A stretch of 64,000 nucleotides of DNA from Streptomyces justiciae. GTDB lineage: Bacteria > Actinomycetota > Actinomycetes > Streptomycetales > Streptomycetaceae. Positions 16,853 through 24,558 of this stretch are shown piece after piece. The translations under genes and the position numbers were made by a program. The stretch is from positions 124,001 through 188,000 of the forward strand of contig NZ_JADDXU010000011.1 in assembly GCF_015163075.1 (NCBI RefSeq). Reading direction: 5' to 3'. Each line of letters opens with the position of its first letter. Position 1 is the stretch's first letter. The notes under the pieces were generated by a model. That model worked only from the letters and a program-made list of their open reading frames with translations. It did no database searches and was not told the origin of the DNA.

Positions 16853-17341
16853 GTGACCCTGATGGACGTCCTCGTCGACTTCGCCCGCACCGGCCGGATC
16901 GGCCCCCTGGAGTGCGGCATGCCCCTGACCGAGGCCGAGGAACTCCTCGGTCCGGGGCGCCCGCACCCCGCCATCCGCCTCAAGGGACCGGACATCGACG
17001 GCTACCCGTACGCCTGGGGCGGGTTGAAGCTGACCGTCACCCGGCGGACGGTGAGCGGCCTCGCGATCGAGCTCTGGAGCTCGCCCGCGCAGCTGCCCGC
17101 TCTGGTGCTGCCCGACTCGGAGTCGTACGAGGCCACCGTGGACCGCGAGCAATTCGTGACGGCGCTGGACGCCGCGGGCTGCGCGCACTACGTCAACGAC
17201 GTGCTCACCTTCGGTGAGCAGTCCAGCCTCCTCACCCGGCCCGCCGACGTGTGCGCGGTTTTCGGCCTCCCGGCCCGGGACCAGCAGGTGCCCTACCGCG
17301 ACCGCCACTACCTCCATGTGATGCACAGGCACACGGACTGA
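16853..17341 (+). CDS. Conserved hypothetical protein, Streptomyces type
   Basis: A 162-residue soluble protein of a kind common in Streptomyces. It begins MDVLVDFARTG after a short leader, then reads GPLECGMPLTEAEELLGPGRPHP. The second half has AALDAAGCAHY and FGEQSSLLTRPADV, and the end reads DRHYLHVMH. No catalytic motif is recognised. It is alpha/beta in look and has no signal peptide. The GTG start at 16853 precedes an in-frame ATG at 16862. It lies 60 bases after the surface-protein gene and ends 85 bases before the damage-type promoter of the next operon. Confidence 0.7.
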   Translation: MTLMDVLVDFARTGRIGPLECGMPLTEAEELLGPGRPHPAIRLKGPDIDGYPYAWGGLKLTVTRRTVSGLAIELWSSPAQLPALVLPDSESYEATVDREQFVTALDAAGCAHYVNDVLTFGEQSSLLTRPADVCAVFGLPARDQQVPYRDRHYLHVMHRHTD

Positions 17342-17426
17342 TCGCCGCGGTCGGGGCGCGCACCGCGCGCTTCTGTCCGGCTCCGCACACCACCGTCGAG
17401 GCCGCGTTCCCGGCCCGCGGGACCGA

Positions 17427-17449
17427 TTGTCAGTGATCGCCGCTAACGT
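17427..17449 (+). promoter_or_regulatory. DNA-damage promoter of PafBC/RecA-NDp type
   Basis: TTGTCAGTG (17427-17435), eight bases, then TAACGT (17444-17449) matches exactly the pattern TTGTCRGTG-N8-TAnnnT. That pattern is known for RecA-independent DNA-damage promoters of mycobacteria and Streptomyces recA, now attributed to the WYL activator PafBC. It lies 86 bases before the GTG of the DUF4132 gene and would drive the whole five-gene operon. Confidence 0.7.
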
Positions 17450-17535
17450 TCCTCGCATCGTCGCACTGGCGCCGGGATGTCCCCGGTTGAACTGTGCTTT
17501 TCTTCTTGCTGTCCTGATGCGGAAGGCGGGGACTC

Positions 17536-18402
17536 GTGGGTTGGCTCTCGGCGGGTGACGGGTATGAAGTCGCCCTGGTGGACGGGCGGGTGGCGGCGCG
17601 TGCCACCTCGGGCCGGGCGGCGGGGCGGCAGTTGAAGTCGCTGCCGCGCGCGCTGCGCGACCACCCGGAGGTGGACCGGCTGCGCCGGTTCGCCGAATGG
17701 CTGGATCGGCACGCCGCGTCCTGCGTCGCGCAGGTCGACTCGTGGATGGTGTCGTCACTGCCCGTGCCCACCGGTCTGCTGGCCCGGGTGTGGCCGGACG
17801 AGGCCTGGCAGTCGGCGCTGCGTGACATCGCGGTGGTGGGCGACGACCCGGACGAGGTCGGGTTCCTGCGGGGGGCCACCGAGGACGGCGAACTGCGGGT
17901 GGTGAACCTGGACGGCGAGACCGTACGGCTGTCGCCGCGCACGGTCACGCTGCCGCACCCGGTGCTGCTGCCGGACCTGGAGGACATCCGGGAGTTCGCG
18001 GCGGAGCTGGGCATCGTGCAGCGGGTCGAGCAGATCCACCGGGCGACCTGGCAGCGCCCCGACGACCTCGATCCGAAGGCCACCGAGATACGCGAGTTCA
18101 CCGGCGGCTCCTTCCGCTCCCGCTTCGCCCTCGCCGCGCGCGCGAGTTCACTCGGCTACCGGGTCTCCGGGGGTTACTCCACGGCCCGGGTGCGGGACGG
18201 CGGGCGGACCGTGGAGGCCGCGGTGTGGATCGGGGAGCCGTACTGGGAGGACACGGTGGAGACCGGCGCCCTGACCTGGCAGGACCAGGGCGGGCGGGCC
18301 CTGCCGTTGCGGGAGGTCGGGCCGGTGGCCTGGTCCGAGGGGATGCGGATGGCCGCGGCACTGTACGCGGGGCGCGTGATCGAGGAGGGCAAGAGCGCAT
18401 GA
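17536..18402 (+). CDS. DUF4132 domain-containing protein
   Basis: A 288-residue soluble protein that looks like the C-terminal DUF4132 core of E. coli YehI/MolR, here as a free-standing protein. The most family-like stretch is HPVLLPDLEDIREFAAELGIVQ followed by QIHRATWQ; the tail has tryptophan-rich strands. The GTG start at 17536 lies behind GGAAGGCGGGG. Its TGA overlaps the ATG of the next gene by four bases, which implies translational coupling. It is the first gene behind the damage-type promoter. DUF4132 has no established activity. The family assignment rests on reading and should be confirmed by a profile search. Confidence 0.6.
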   Translation: MGWLSAGDGYEVALVDGRVAARATSGRAAGRQLKSLPRALRDHPEVDRLRRFAEWLDRHAASCVAQVDSWMVSSLPVPTGLLARVWPDEAWQSALRDIAVVGDDPDEVGFLRGATEDGELRVVNLDGETVRLSPRTVTLPHPVLLPDLEDIREFAAELGIVQRVEQIHRATWQRPDDLDPKATEIREFTGGSFRSRFALAARASSLGYRVSGGYSTARVRDGGRTVEAAVWIGEPYWEDTVETGALTWQDQGGRALPLREVGPVAWSEGMRMAAALYAGRVIEEGKSA

Positions 18403-21400
18403 GCGGGGGGACGCAGGTGTCGTACGAGGAACTGCTGGCGGCGGGCGCGGTGTTGCCGCCCGACGTCGAGGGGGCGGGCGAGCGGGCGGTGCCGCTGACG
18501 GCGCGCAGCTACCGCCATCCCGGTCTGGACGACCGTGTGGTGGTGCGGCTGGTCGCCGGTGAGCTGGGCGCGGCCGAGGACCTGGCCGCCGGGTTCCTCG
18601 GCATGGAGCGGGACGCCGAGCCGGCCGTCGTGGGCCTGGGGCTGCGTCAGTCGCTGGGCTTTCCGGAGTGGGTGCTGGTGCACCACCCGGAGGACGGCCA
18701 CCACGCGCTGGGGGTCGTACCGGACCTGGAGCGGGCGGCCCGCCAGGCGAAGTCCCGGCCGAAGGCCGCGATGGACGCCTATCTGGAACTCAGCGGGCGG
18801 CTGGCGGCGGCGGTGCCGCACTTCCTGCCGACGTTCTACGAGCAGGCCGGGCGGGTGTTCCTCGCCGAGGAGAACGCCACCTATGCCGCCCAGTTGTTCA
18901 CCCGCGCCCGCAAGGCCGAGGCGGAACACGGGCTGACGGTGGAGGAGGAGCGCCTGGACGCGGTGTTCCTGGAGTTCGCGCTGGCCGGTGCGCTGCCGGT
19001 CAAGGTGCTGTCCGCGTACGGCAAGGAGCTGGCCGCGCGCGTGTCGGCGGAGGAGGCGCTGCGCCGCTTCACCCGGCTGTGTCTGCGCCGTACCGCGGGC
19101 GGTCTGCCGCCGTCCGCGCAGATGGCCAACGACCTGCGCAGGCTGGCGCGCGCCGCCGGGCAGGACACCGACCGTGCCGAGCAGGACTATCTGGCGGAGC
19201 TGCTGGAGCTTCCGGCGACGCTGCGGGCTGCGGCGGGCTGGTGGAAGGGGCACCGGGCCGCCCTGGTGGCGCTGGCCGAGCGTGAACGGCGGGTGCGGGG
19301 CGCCCTGTTGGACATGCTGCCCGCCGGTTCCGACAGCGACCTGCCCGCGATGTGGCTGGAGGTGCTGGAGGCCTCGGGCGCCACGGCCGGGCTGTGGGAC
19401 GGCTCCCTGCCCGCCGAGGAACGGCCGAGTGACGGCACTGCGGGCTGGCTGGAGCGCTTCCTGGCGTTCCGGGAGCGGGCCAGGTCCTGGCGCGGCTCGA
19501 CGCGGATGCCGGAACTGTATCCGCTGGTGGAGCGGGCGGCGGACCGGCTGCGTACGGAACTCGCCGCGTCCGGGCGGGCGTTGAGGGTGCAGCACGACAT
19601 CGACCTGATCGACCTGCTGCTGTCGCTGGACGTGCCGGTGGCCGCGCCGGGCAAGGACGAGCATCTGCCCCTGCAGAGCTGGGCCATGGGCGAGGGGCAG
19701 CGGGGCCTGGTGCTCCTGGGTGCCGACTCCCGGTTCCGTGACGCCTTCCTGCGGGGCGCGGACCAGTTCCACAACCACGACCAGGCGCACCGCGCCATCC
19801 GGCTGCTGGCCGACTCCCCCGGCGGCCGGCCCTGGCTGGCGAAGTGGGTGAGTTCGGTCGTACGGCGCTTCAGCGCGGTCGGTCTGCCCGGGCTGCCGAA
19901 CGCGCTGACCCGGCTGGGCTGGCTGCCCGCCGAGGCGCTGGCGCTCGCGGAGGACGACGTCCGTGCCGCGGTCGGCACCGACCTGGCACCGGTGCTGGCC
20001 CGCACCCTGCGCGCCGGGCTCTTCGACGAACTCGGCTGGCCCGCCTGGGAGGAGGCGACGGCCGCCCTCGTGCCCAAGGACCGGGTGGAGGACGTCGTCG
20101 TGGCCGACGCCTGGCCCCACCTCGTCGTGGCGGGCAAGGCCCAGGCCCGGGTCATCGGTGCCGACGGCACGCTGCTCACCCATGACCTGCGGCTGCCCGC
20201 GAACGACGTGTCGGGCGACCCGGGCTTCCACCACGTGGACGGCGAACTCCTCGTCTGCTGGAACTCCCGCAAGGACGGCCTGCGCGGCTACTGGCACTCC
20301 CGTGCCGACCGCGTCGAGTCCCTCAAGGGCCCGCACCGCACCCGGGGCACCGAGATGGACTGGTACCGGGGCGACTTCCCGATCACGCTGCCCCTGCCGG
20401 ACGGCGGCCGGACCACCGGGCTCGGCGTCCTGCACGCCGGGGACACCACCCTGCCCGACGAACGGCGGCTGCTCTTCGACGGCTCCTCCTACTGGGTGTG
20501 GCACGCGGACTCCGAGGACCGCGAGACGCACGGCTGGTACGAGTACGACCCGGCCACCAACGAACGCGGGCGCATGAGCCTGCCCGCCTTCCTGGCCGAC
20601 GCCCTGCGCGACGCGCCCGAGGGCAGCACGTACGAGGGCGGACGACTGCGTCCCGCCCCCACCGCCGAGGCCACCCCGGCCTGCGTGCCGGTCAACGGGC
20701 TGGCGGGGCTGCGCGTGGTGAAGCTGCCGGACGGCTCACTGCGCGCCGAGGACCTCGCCGGACGCACCGTCACCGTGCCCGCGCAGGCGGGACGTCCGAC
20801 CGCGCTCGTGACGTTCCCCGGCGCCGAGCGGCCCAGTGCCGTGGTGCGCAACAACTGGCAGCTCGAAGTGATCGACGCCGACGGCGTCGTCACCGCCTGG
20901 GGCAAGACCGACCGCACCCCCGGGGTCTTCGGCGAGGGCACCCTGCTGCTGCCGCCCGTGCAGTGGTGGGAGTGCCTGACGCCGCGTGACCCGGAGGGCT
21001 CGAAGGCGCTGCGGGGCATCGACCGGGACACGGCCGCCGCGCTGCTGGCCGCCGCGACCAACGAGGCCGACGAGGCGCTGCCCGACGCGATCCGGGCCCT
21101 GCTGCCGGTCACCCACGAGGCGCTCGTGAAGGGCATCGCCGGTGTCGTCCGCTATGCCGCGGCGCAGCAGGCGGTGCTGGACGCGGCGGCGACCCGGCTC
21201 ACCCGTGCCCTCGAGGGCGGTCTGGAGGACGAGGGGCCGGCCGGGCCGGCGGACCGTCTGCTGACGGACGCGATGAACGGCCTCGGTGTGTCCCGCCGGT
21301 ACTGGTGGAACCGCGACGACGAGGCCGACACCGTCTTCCGCGCCCTGCGCGTCCTGGCCCGGGCCACCGGGCTCGCCGACACCGCCCTCCCCGACCGTCC

Positions 21401-23306
21401 CGACGTACAGCTGCACCTCGACGGCCACGCACTGCCGAGCGGCGACCCGGACCTGGAGACCGTTCTCGACCGCACCACCGCCCTCGCCTACCGGGCGGCC
21501 TCCGGCACCACCACAGAGGAGCACCGCGAGGTACTGCGCACGCTGCTCGCCGAGTTCGACCGGCTCGGGCTGGCACCGGCCGCGTCCGCTCACTGGCGCA
21601 AGGTGGGTCTGCGTCTGGAGGCGGCGCCGCTGCGCACCCCGGGCGGTGACTGGCGCGAGGGCGCGTGGAACGGCGTGCTCCCGCTGGCCGACGGTGCCTT
21701 CGTCGCCGTGACGGGACGCCGGGCGCTCGACGACGACGGCTGCACCTTCACGGGTTACTTCCACGACCCGGCGGGCCGGTTCGAGATCCCGCAGCCGTAC
21801 AAGGCGGTGTCGTCGGAGCCGCTGGGCGAGGAAGCGGCCACGGGACGGCTCGGCGCGTTCCTCGCGGAGCTGGCCGAGCGCGGTCCGGCGCCCTGGTTCC
21901 CGGAGGCCGCCGAGGAGTTCGCGCGGCTGACCGGCGTGACCGACACCATGGCACGGCTGATCGTCGCCGGTCTGCCGGGGATCGACGTCTACGAGCGGAC
22001 TTTCCTGAGCGCCGAGGCCCGCGCCGTCATCGGGGTGAAGGTGGCCCCGGCCGCGGTGGCCAAGGACGAGCTGAGCAACGTCGACGGTGCCGTACGGGCC
22101 GCCGTCGTGGGCGCGCTGCTGCCTGCCGACCCCACGCGGCTGTGGTCCGAGGGCCCGGACGTGGCGGCTGCCGCCGCGGTGTGGAACGCCGAGGTCGGCA
22201 AGCGGGTCGCCGTCCCCGAGGCGTTGCTCAGCGACGGGGTCCGCGCCTTCCGGTACTCGACCTGGCCGGTGCGGCAGGCGCTGCCCGCGCTGCTGGACCC
22301 GGCCGGCTCCCCGCAGCTGAGCCGGGACCTGGAGTGGGAGGTCAGCGGCGACCGGGTGCGCCCCGTAGGGAACGACAAGGACGGCTTCACGGCGGGGACC
22401 CTGACCGGCTCGGTCGGCCTCGTCGCCTGGCTCGCCCACCGGCTGCCCGCGGGCGACCCGGTCCGCGCCGCCCTGCCACCGGCCCTCACCGCGGTGCGGG
22501 AACGGCTGGCGCACCCCGGGCTCATGCTCGACCTGGGGCGGTACATCAGCCTGCCGGAGTTCCGGAGGACCGCCGGTGCCCCCACCGAGGTCGGCGAGGG
22601 TTTCGAGCGGTACGGCGCCGTCGTCCTGTCCACCCACGACGACCAGCCCGCCCCGGGCCTGCGGGTCGCCCTGCTCGACGAGGCCGGGCAGGACCCCTAC
22701 CTGCCCGCGGTCCGCGTCGACGACCAGCGGCCCTACGCCGCCGAAGCGGCCCTGCGCCTCGTCCGCGACCAGCGGTTCGCGGCCCTTCTCGCCGACCCCG
22801 GCGAGCCGATCGCGGGCGACCGGGACAAGGACGGCACCTGGTGGCCGCAGGACCCGAGCCGCTCGGTTCCCGACCTGGTCACGGAGGCCGCAAAGGAGTA
22901 CGGCCTGGGCGAGGACGCCGCCACGCTCTATCTGATGCTGCTCGCCATGCCCGACCCGACCGACCGCATGACGGCCCGGTGGACGGGCTGGAAGCCGGCC
23001 CGGCTCAAGGCCGCCCGCGCCGAACTCGCCGCCGGCGACCTCGTGGTCGAGGCCACCCGGACCCGGGCGGGACGGTCGCTGTTCCTGCCCGGCGGCTGGG
23101 TCGAGCAGTCGGCGCCGCGCGTTCCGCTGGAGCGCTGGAAGCTGCCGCTGTTCGGCGACGTCACCGCCGAGCACGTGCCGTTCGGCGTGATCGTGCCGCT
23201 CGAACCGGCCGCGGACCTCTACCGCCGGGCGTGGCAGCGCGTCCAGGACGGTGACGCTCCCCGGTTCGAGGAGCTCAAGAAGGCGCGGCGGGGACGCCGC
23301 CGCTGA
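18399..23306 (+). CDS. Giant protein of the MoxR-VWA-SWIM operon, function unknown
   Basis: A 1,635-residue cytoplasmic protein. Roughly residues 1-560 are helical and repeat-like. From about 565 to 850 it is strand-rich, with repeated blocks such as HVDGELLVCWNSRKDG and FDGSSYWVW, suggesting a beta-propeller. The remainder returns to mixed helices, with a second strand-rich part near 1,080-1,160. No transmembrane segment, Walker motif or nuclease motif was seen. It occupies the place of the large YehI/MolR-type protein in the E. coli yeh set, and may be a scaffold or target-recognition subunit for the ATPase; that is inference. Its start overlaps the preceding stop (ATGA). It ends 91 bases before the MoxR gene. 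Confidence 0.75.
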   Translation: MSGGTQVSYEELLAAGAVLPPDVEGAGERAVPLTARSYRHPGLDDRVVVRLVAGELGAAEDLAAGFLGMERDAEPAVVGLGLRQSLGFPEWVLVHHPEDGHHALGVVPDLERAARQAKSRPKAAMDAYLELSGRLAAAVPHFLPTFYEQAGRVFLAEENATYAAQLFTRARKAEAEHGLTVEEERLDAVFLEFALAGALPVKVLSAYGKELAARVSAEEALRRFTRLCLRRTAGGLPPSAQMANDLRRLARAAGQDTDRAEQDYLAELLELPATLRAAAGWWKGHRAALVALAERERRVRGALLDMLPAGSDSDLPAMWLEVLEASGATAGLWDGSLPAEERPSDGTAGWLERFLAFRERARSWRGSTRMPELYPLVERAADRLRTELAASGRALRVQHDIDLIDLLLSLDVPVAAPGKDEHLPLQSWAMGEGQRGLVLLGADSRFRDAFLRGADQFHNHDQAHRAIRLLADSPGGRPWLAKWVSSVVRRFSAVGLPGLPNALTRLGWLPAEALALAEDDVRAAVGTDLAPVLARTLRAGLFDELGWPAWEEATAALVPKDRVEDVVVADAWPHLVVAGKAQARVIGADGTLLTHDLRLPANDVSGDPGFHHVDGELLVCWNSRKDGLRGYWHSRADRVESLKGPHRTRGTEMDWYRGDFPITLPLPDGGRTTGLGVLHAGDTTLPDERRLLFDGSSYWVWHADSEDRETHGWYEYDPATNERGRMSLPAFLADALRDAPEGSTYEGGRLRPAPTAEATPACVPVNGLAGLRVVKLPDGSLRAEDLAGRTVTVPAQAGRPTALVTFPGAERPSAVVRNNWQLEVIDADGVVTAWGKTDRTPGVFGEGTLLLPPVQWWECLTPRDPEGSKALRGIDRDTAAALLAAATNEADEALPDAIRALLPVTHEALVKGIAGVVRYAAAQQAVLDAAATRLTRALEGGLEDEGPAGPADRLLTDAMNGLGVSRRYWWNRDDEADTVFRALRVLARATGLADTALPDRPDVQLHLDGHALPSGDPDLETVLDRTTALAYRAASGTTTEEHREVLRTLLAEFDRLGLAPAASAHWRKVGLRLEAAPLRTPGGDWREGAWNGVLPLADGAFVAVTGRRALDDDGCTFTGYFHDPAGRFEIPQPYKAVSSEPLGEEAATGRLGAFLAELAERGPAPWFPEAAEEFARLTGVTDTMARLIVAGLPGIDVYERTFLSAEARAVIGVKVAPAAVAKDELSNVDGAVRAAVVGALLPADPTRLWSEGPDVAAAAAVWNAEVGKRVAVPEALLSDGVRAFRYSTWPVRQALPALLDPAGSPQLSRDLEWEVSGDRVRPVGNDKDGFTAGTLTGSVGLVAWLAHRLPAGDPVRAALPPALTAVRERLAHPGLMLDLGRYISLPEFRRTAGAPTEVGEGFERYGAVVLSTHDDQPAPGLRVALLDEAGQDPYLPAVRVDDQRPYAAEAALRLVRDQRFAALLADPGEPIAGDRDKDGTWWPQDPSRSVPDLVTEAAKEYGLGEDAATLYLMLLAMPDPTDRMTARWTGWKPARLKAARAELAAGDLVVEATRTRAGRSLFLPGGWVEQSAPRVPLERWKLPLFGDVTAEHVPFGVIVPLEPAADLYRRAWQRVQDGDAPRFEELKKARRGRRR

Positions 23307-23322
23307 CGCGACAGAGCAGTCC

Positions 23323-23348
23323 GGGGCGCCGCTCACCTGCGGCGCCCC
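23323..23348 (+). terminator. Perfect hairpin between giant gene and MoxR gene
   Basis: GGGGCGCCGC (23323-23332) and GCGGCGCCCC (23339-23348) form a 10-base GC stem with a six-base TCACCT loop, 17 bases after the stop codon. No U-run follows, so it could act as a partial terminator, attenuator or RNA-stability element that sets the ratio of the giant protein to the downstream ATPase module. Confidence 0.55.
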
Positions 23349-23397
23349 CGTTCCCCCCACGCATCCACTCAGACCGATCTCCCGAGCAAGGAACTCC

Positions 23398-24558
23398 ATG
23401 CCCCTGACCGACACGGTGACGGCCCTCCCGCCCCGGCAGACCCTGCCCGCCGAAGAACGCTTCGCCACCGAACTCGCCTTCCTCGCCGCCCACGACAACG
23501 GCCCCCGGCCGCCCGGCTGGCTGCTGACGCCCCGCGCGGTGATCACCTTCGTCTGCGGCAGTGGCGGCGAGACCCTCAAGCTGCCCGAAGCCCCGGCCGG
23601 CCTGCCGGACGAGCTGGTCGTCGCCCCCAAGTTCGTCGGCGAACGCGCCCTGGTGGAGCGGTGCGTGGTGACCCTCGCCGGAGAGCGCGGCCTGCTGCTC
23701 GTCGGCGAGCCCGGCACCGCCAAGTCGATGCTGTCCGAGCTGCTGTCGGCCGCCGTCAGCGGCACCAGCGCGCTGACCGTGCAGGGCACCGCGGGCACCA
23801 CCGAGGACGCCCTGCGCTACGGCTGGAACTACGCCCTGCTCCTCGCCCAGGGCCCCACCCCGCAGGCGCTCGTGGACTCGCCGGTGCTCGCCGCGATGCG
23901 CGCCGGGCAGGTGGCCCGGGTCGAGGAGATCACCCGCTGTCTGCCCGAGGTCCAGGACGCGCTGGTGTCGATCCTGTCCGACCGGCGGATGAGCGTGCCC
24001 GAGCTGTCCGGTACCGAGGACGCCCAGGTCGCCGCCGCTCCCGGGTTCACCGTCATCGCCACCGCCAACCTCCGCGACCGCGGGGTGTCGGAGATGTCCG
24101 CCGCCCTCAAGCGCCGCTTCAACTTCGAGACCGTGCACCCGATCGCCGACGTCGAGGCCGAGACCGCCCTGGTCAAGCGGCAGGCCACGGCGGCCGTCGA
24201 ACGGGCGGGTGCCGCCTTCGGCGTCGACGACGCGGTGCTCGACGTCCTGGTCACCGTCTTCCGCGACCTGCGGGCCGGGCGCTCGGCCGAGGGCTGGGAC
24301 GTGGAGCGGCCCGGCACGGTGATGTCCACCGCGGAAGCGGTGCAGGTCGCCGCCTCCCTGGGGGTGGCCGCCGCGTATCTGCCCGGCGGTGACTCCCTCG
24401 ACCTGGTCCCCGGCCATCTGCTGGGCGTGGTCCGCAAGGACGACCCGGCCGATCACGCGCGGCTCCTCGGCTACTGGGACGGTCCGGTGCGCCGCCGCGC
24501 CGAGGACGGCTCGGCGACCTGGCGTCGCCTCTGGGACCTGCGGGAGAACCTTCGGTGA
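23398..24558 (+). CDS. MoxR-type AAA+ ATPase, YehL subfamily
   Basis: A 386-residue AAA+ ATPase. Walker A is GEPGTAKS at residues 103-110. The Walker B region reads VARVEEI (172-178), with glutamate where the first acidic residue is usually aspartate. Sensor 1 is in VIATANLRDRG, and an arginine-finger region reads ALKRRFNFE. MoxR ATPases act as chaperones that remodel partners together with VWA-domain proteins, and this locus supplies such a partner directly downstream. An AAGGA site precedes the ATG at 23398; the stop overlaps the next GTG by four bases. The match to the YehL subfamily rests on the gene set around it as well as on the RVEEI form of Walker B. Confidence 0.85.
   Translation: MPLTDTVTALPPRQTLPAEERFATELAFLAAHDNGPRPPGWLLTPRAVITFVCGSGGETLKLPEAPAGLPDELVVAPKFVGERALVERCVVTLAGERGLLLVGEPGTAKSMLSELLSAAVSGTSALTVQGTAGTTEDALRYGWNYALLLAQGPTPQALVDSPVLAAMRAGQVARVEEITRCLPEVQDALVSILSDRRMSVPELSGTEDAQVAAAPGFTVIATANLRDRGVSEMSAALKRRFNFETVHPIADVEAETALVKRQATAAVERAGAAFGVDDAVLDVLVTVFRDLRAGRSAEGWDVERPGTVMSTAEAVQVAASLGVAAAYLPGGDSLDLVPGHLLGVVRKDDPADHARLLGYWDGPVRRRAEDGSATWRRLWDLRENLR

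Noticed and set aside
18174..23801. Long open frames on the minus strand opposite the giant gene
   Set aside because: They read as Arg/Gly/Pro-rich low-complexity proteins with no family marks, as expected for shadows in GC-rich DNA. The plus-strand genes have coupled starts and real domains.
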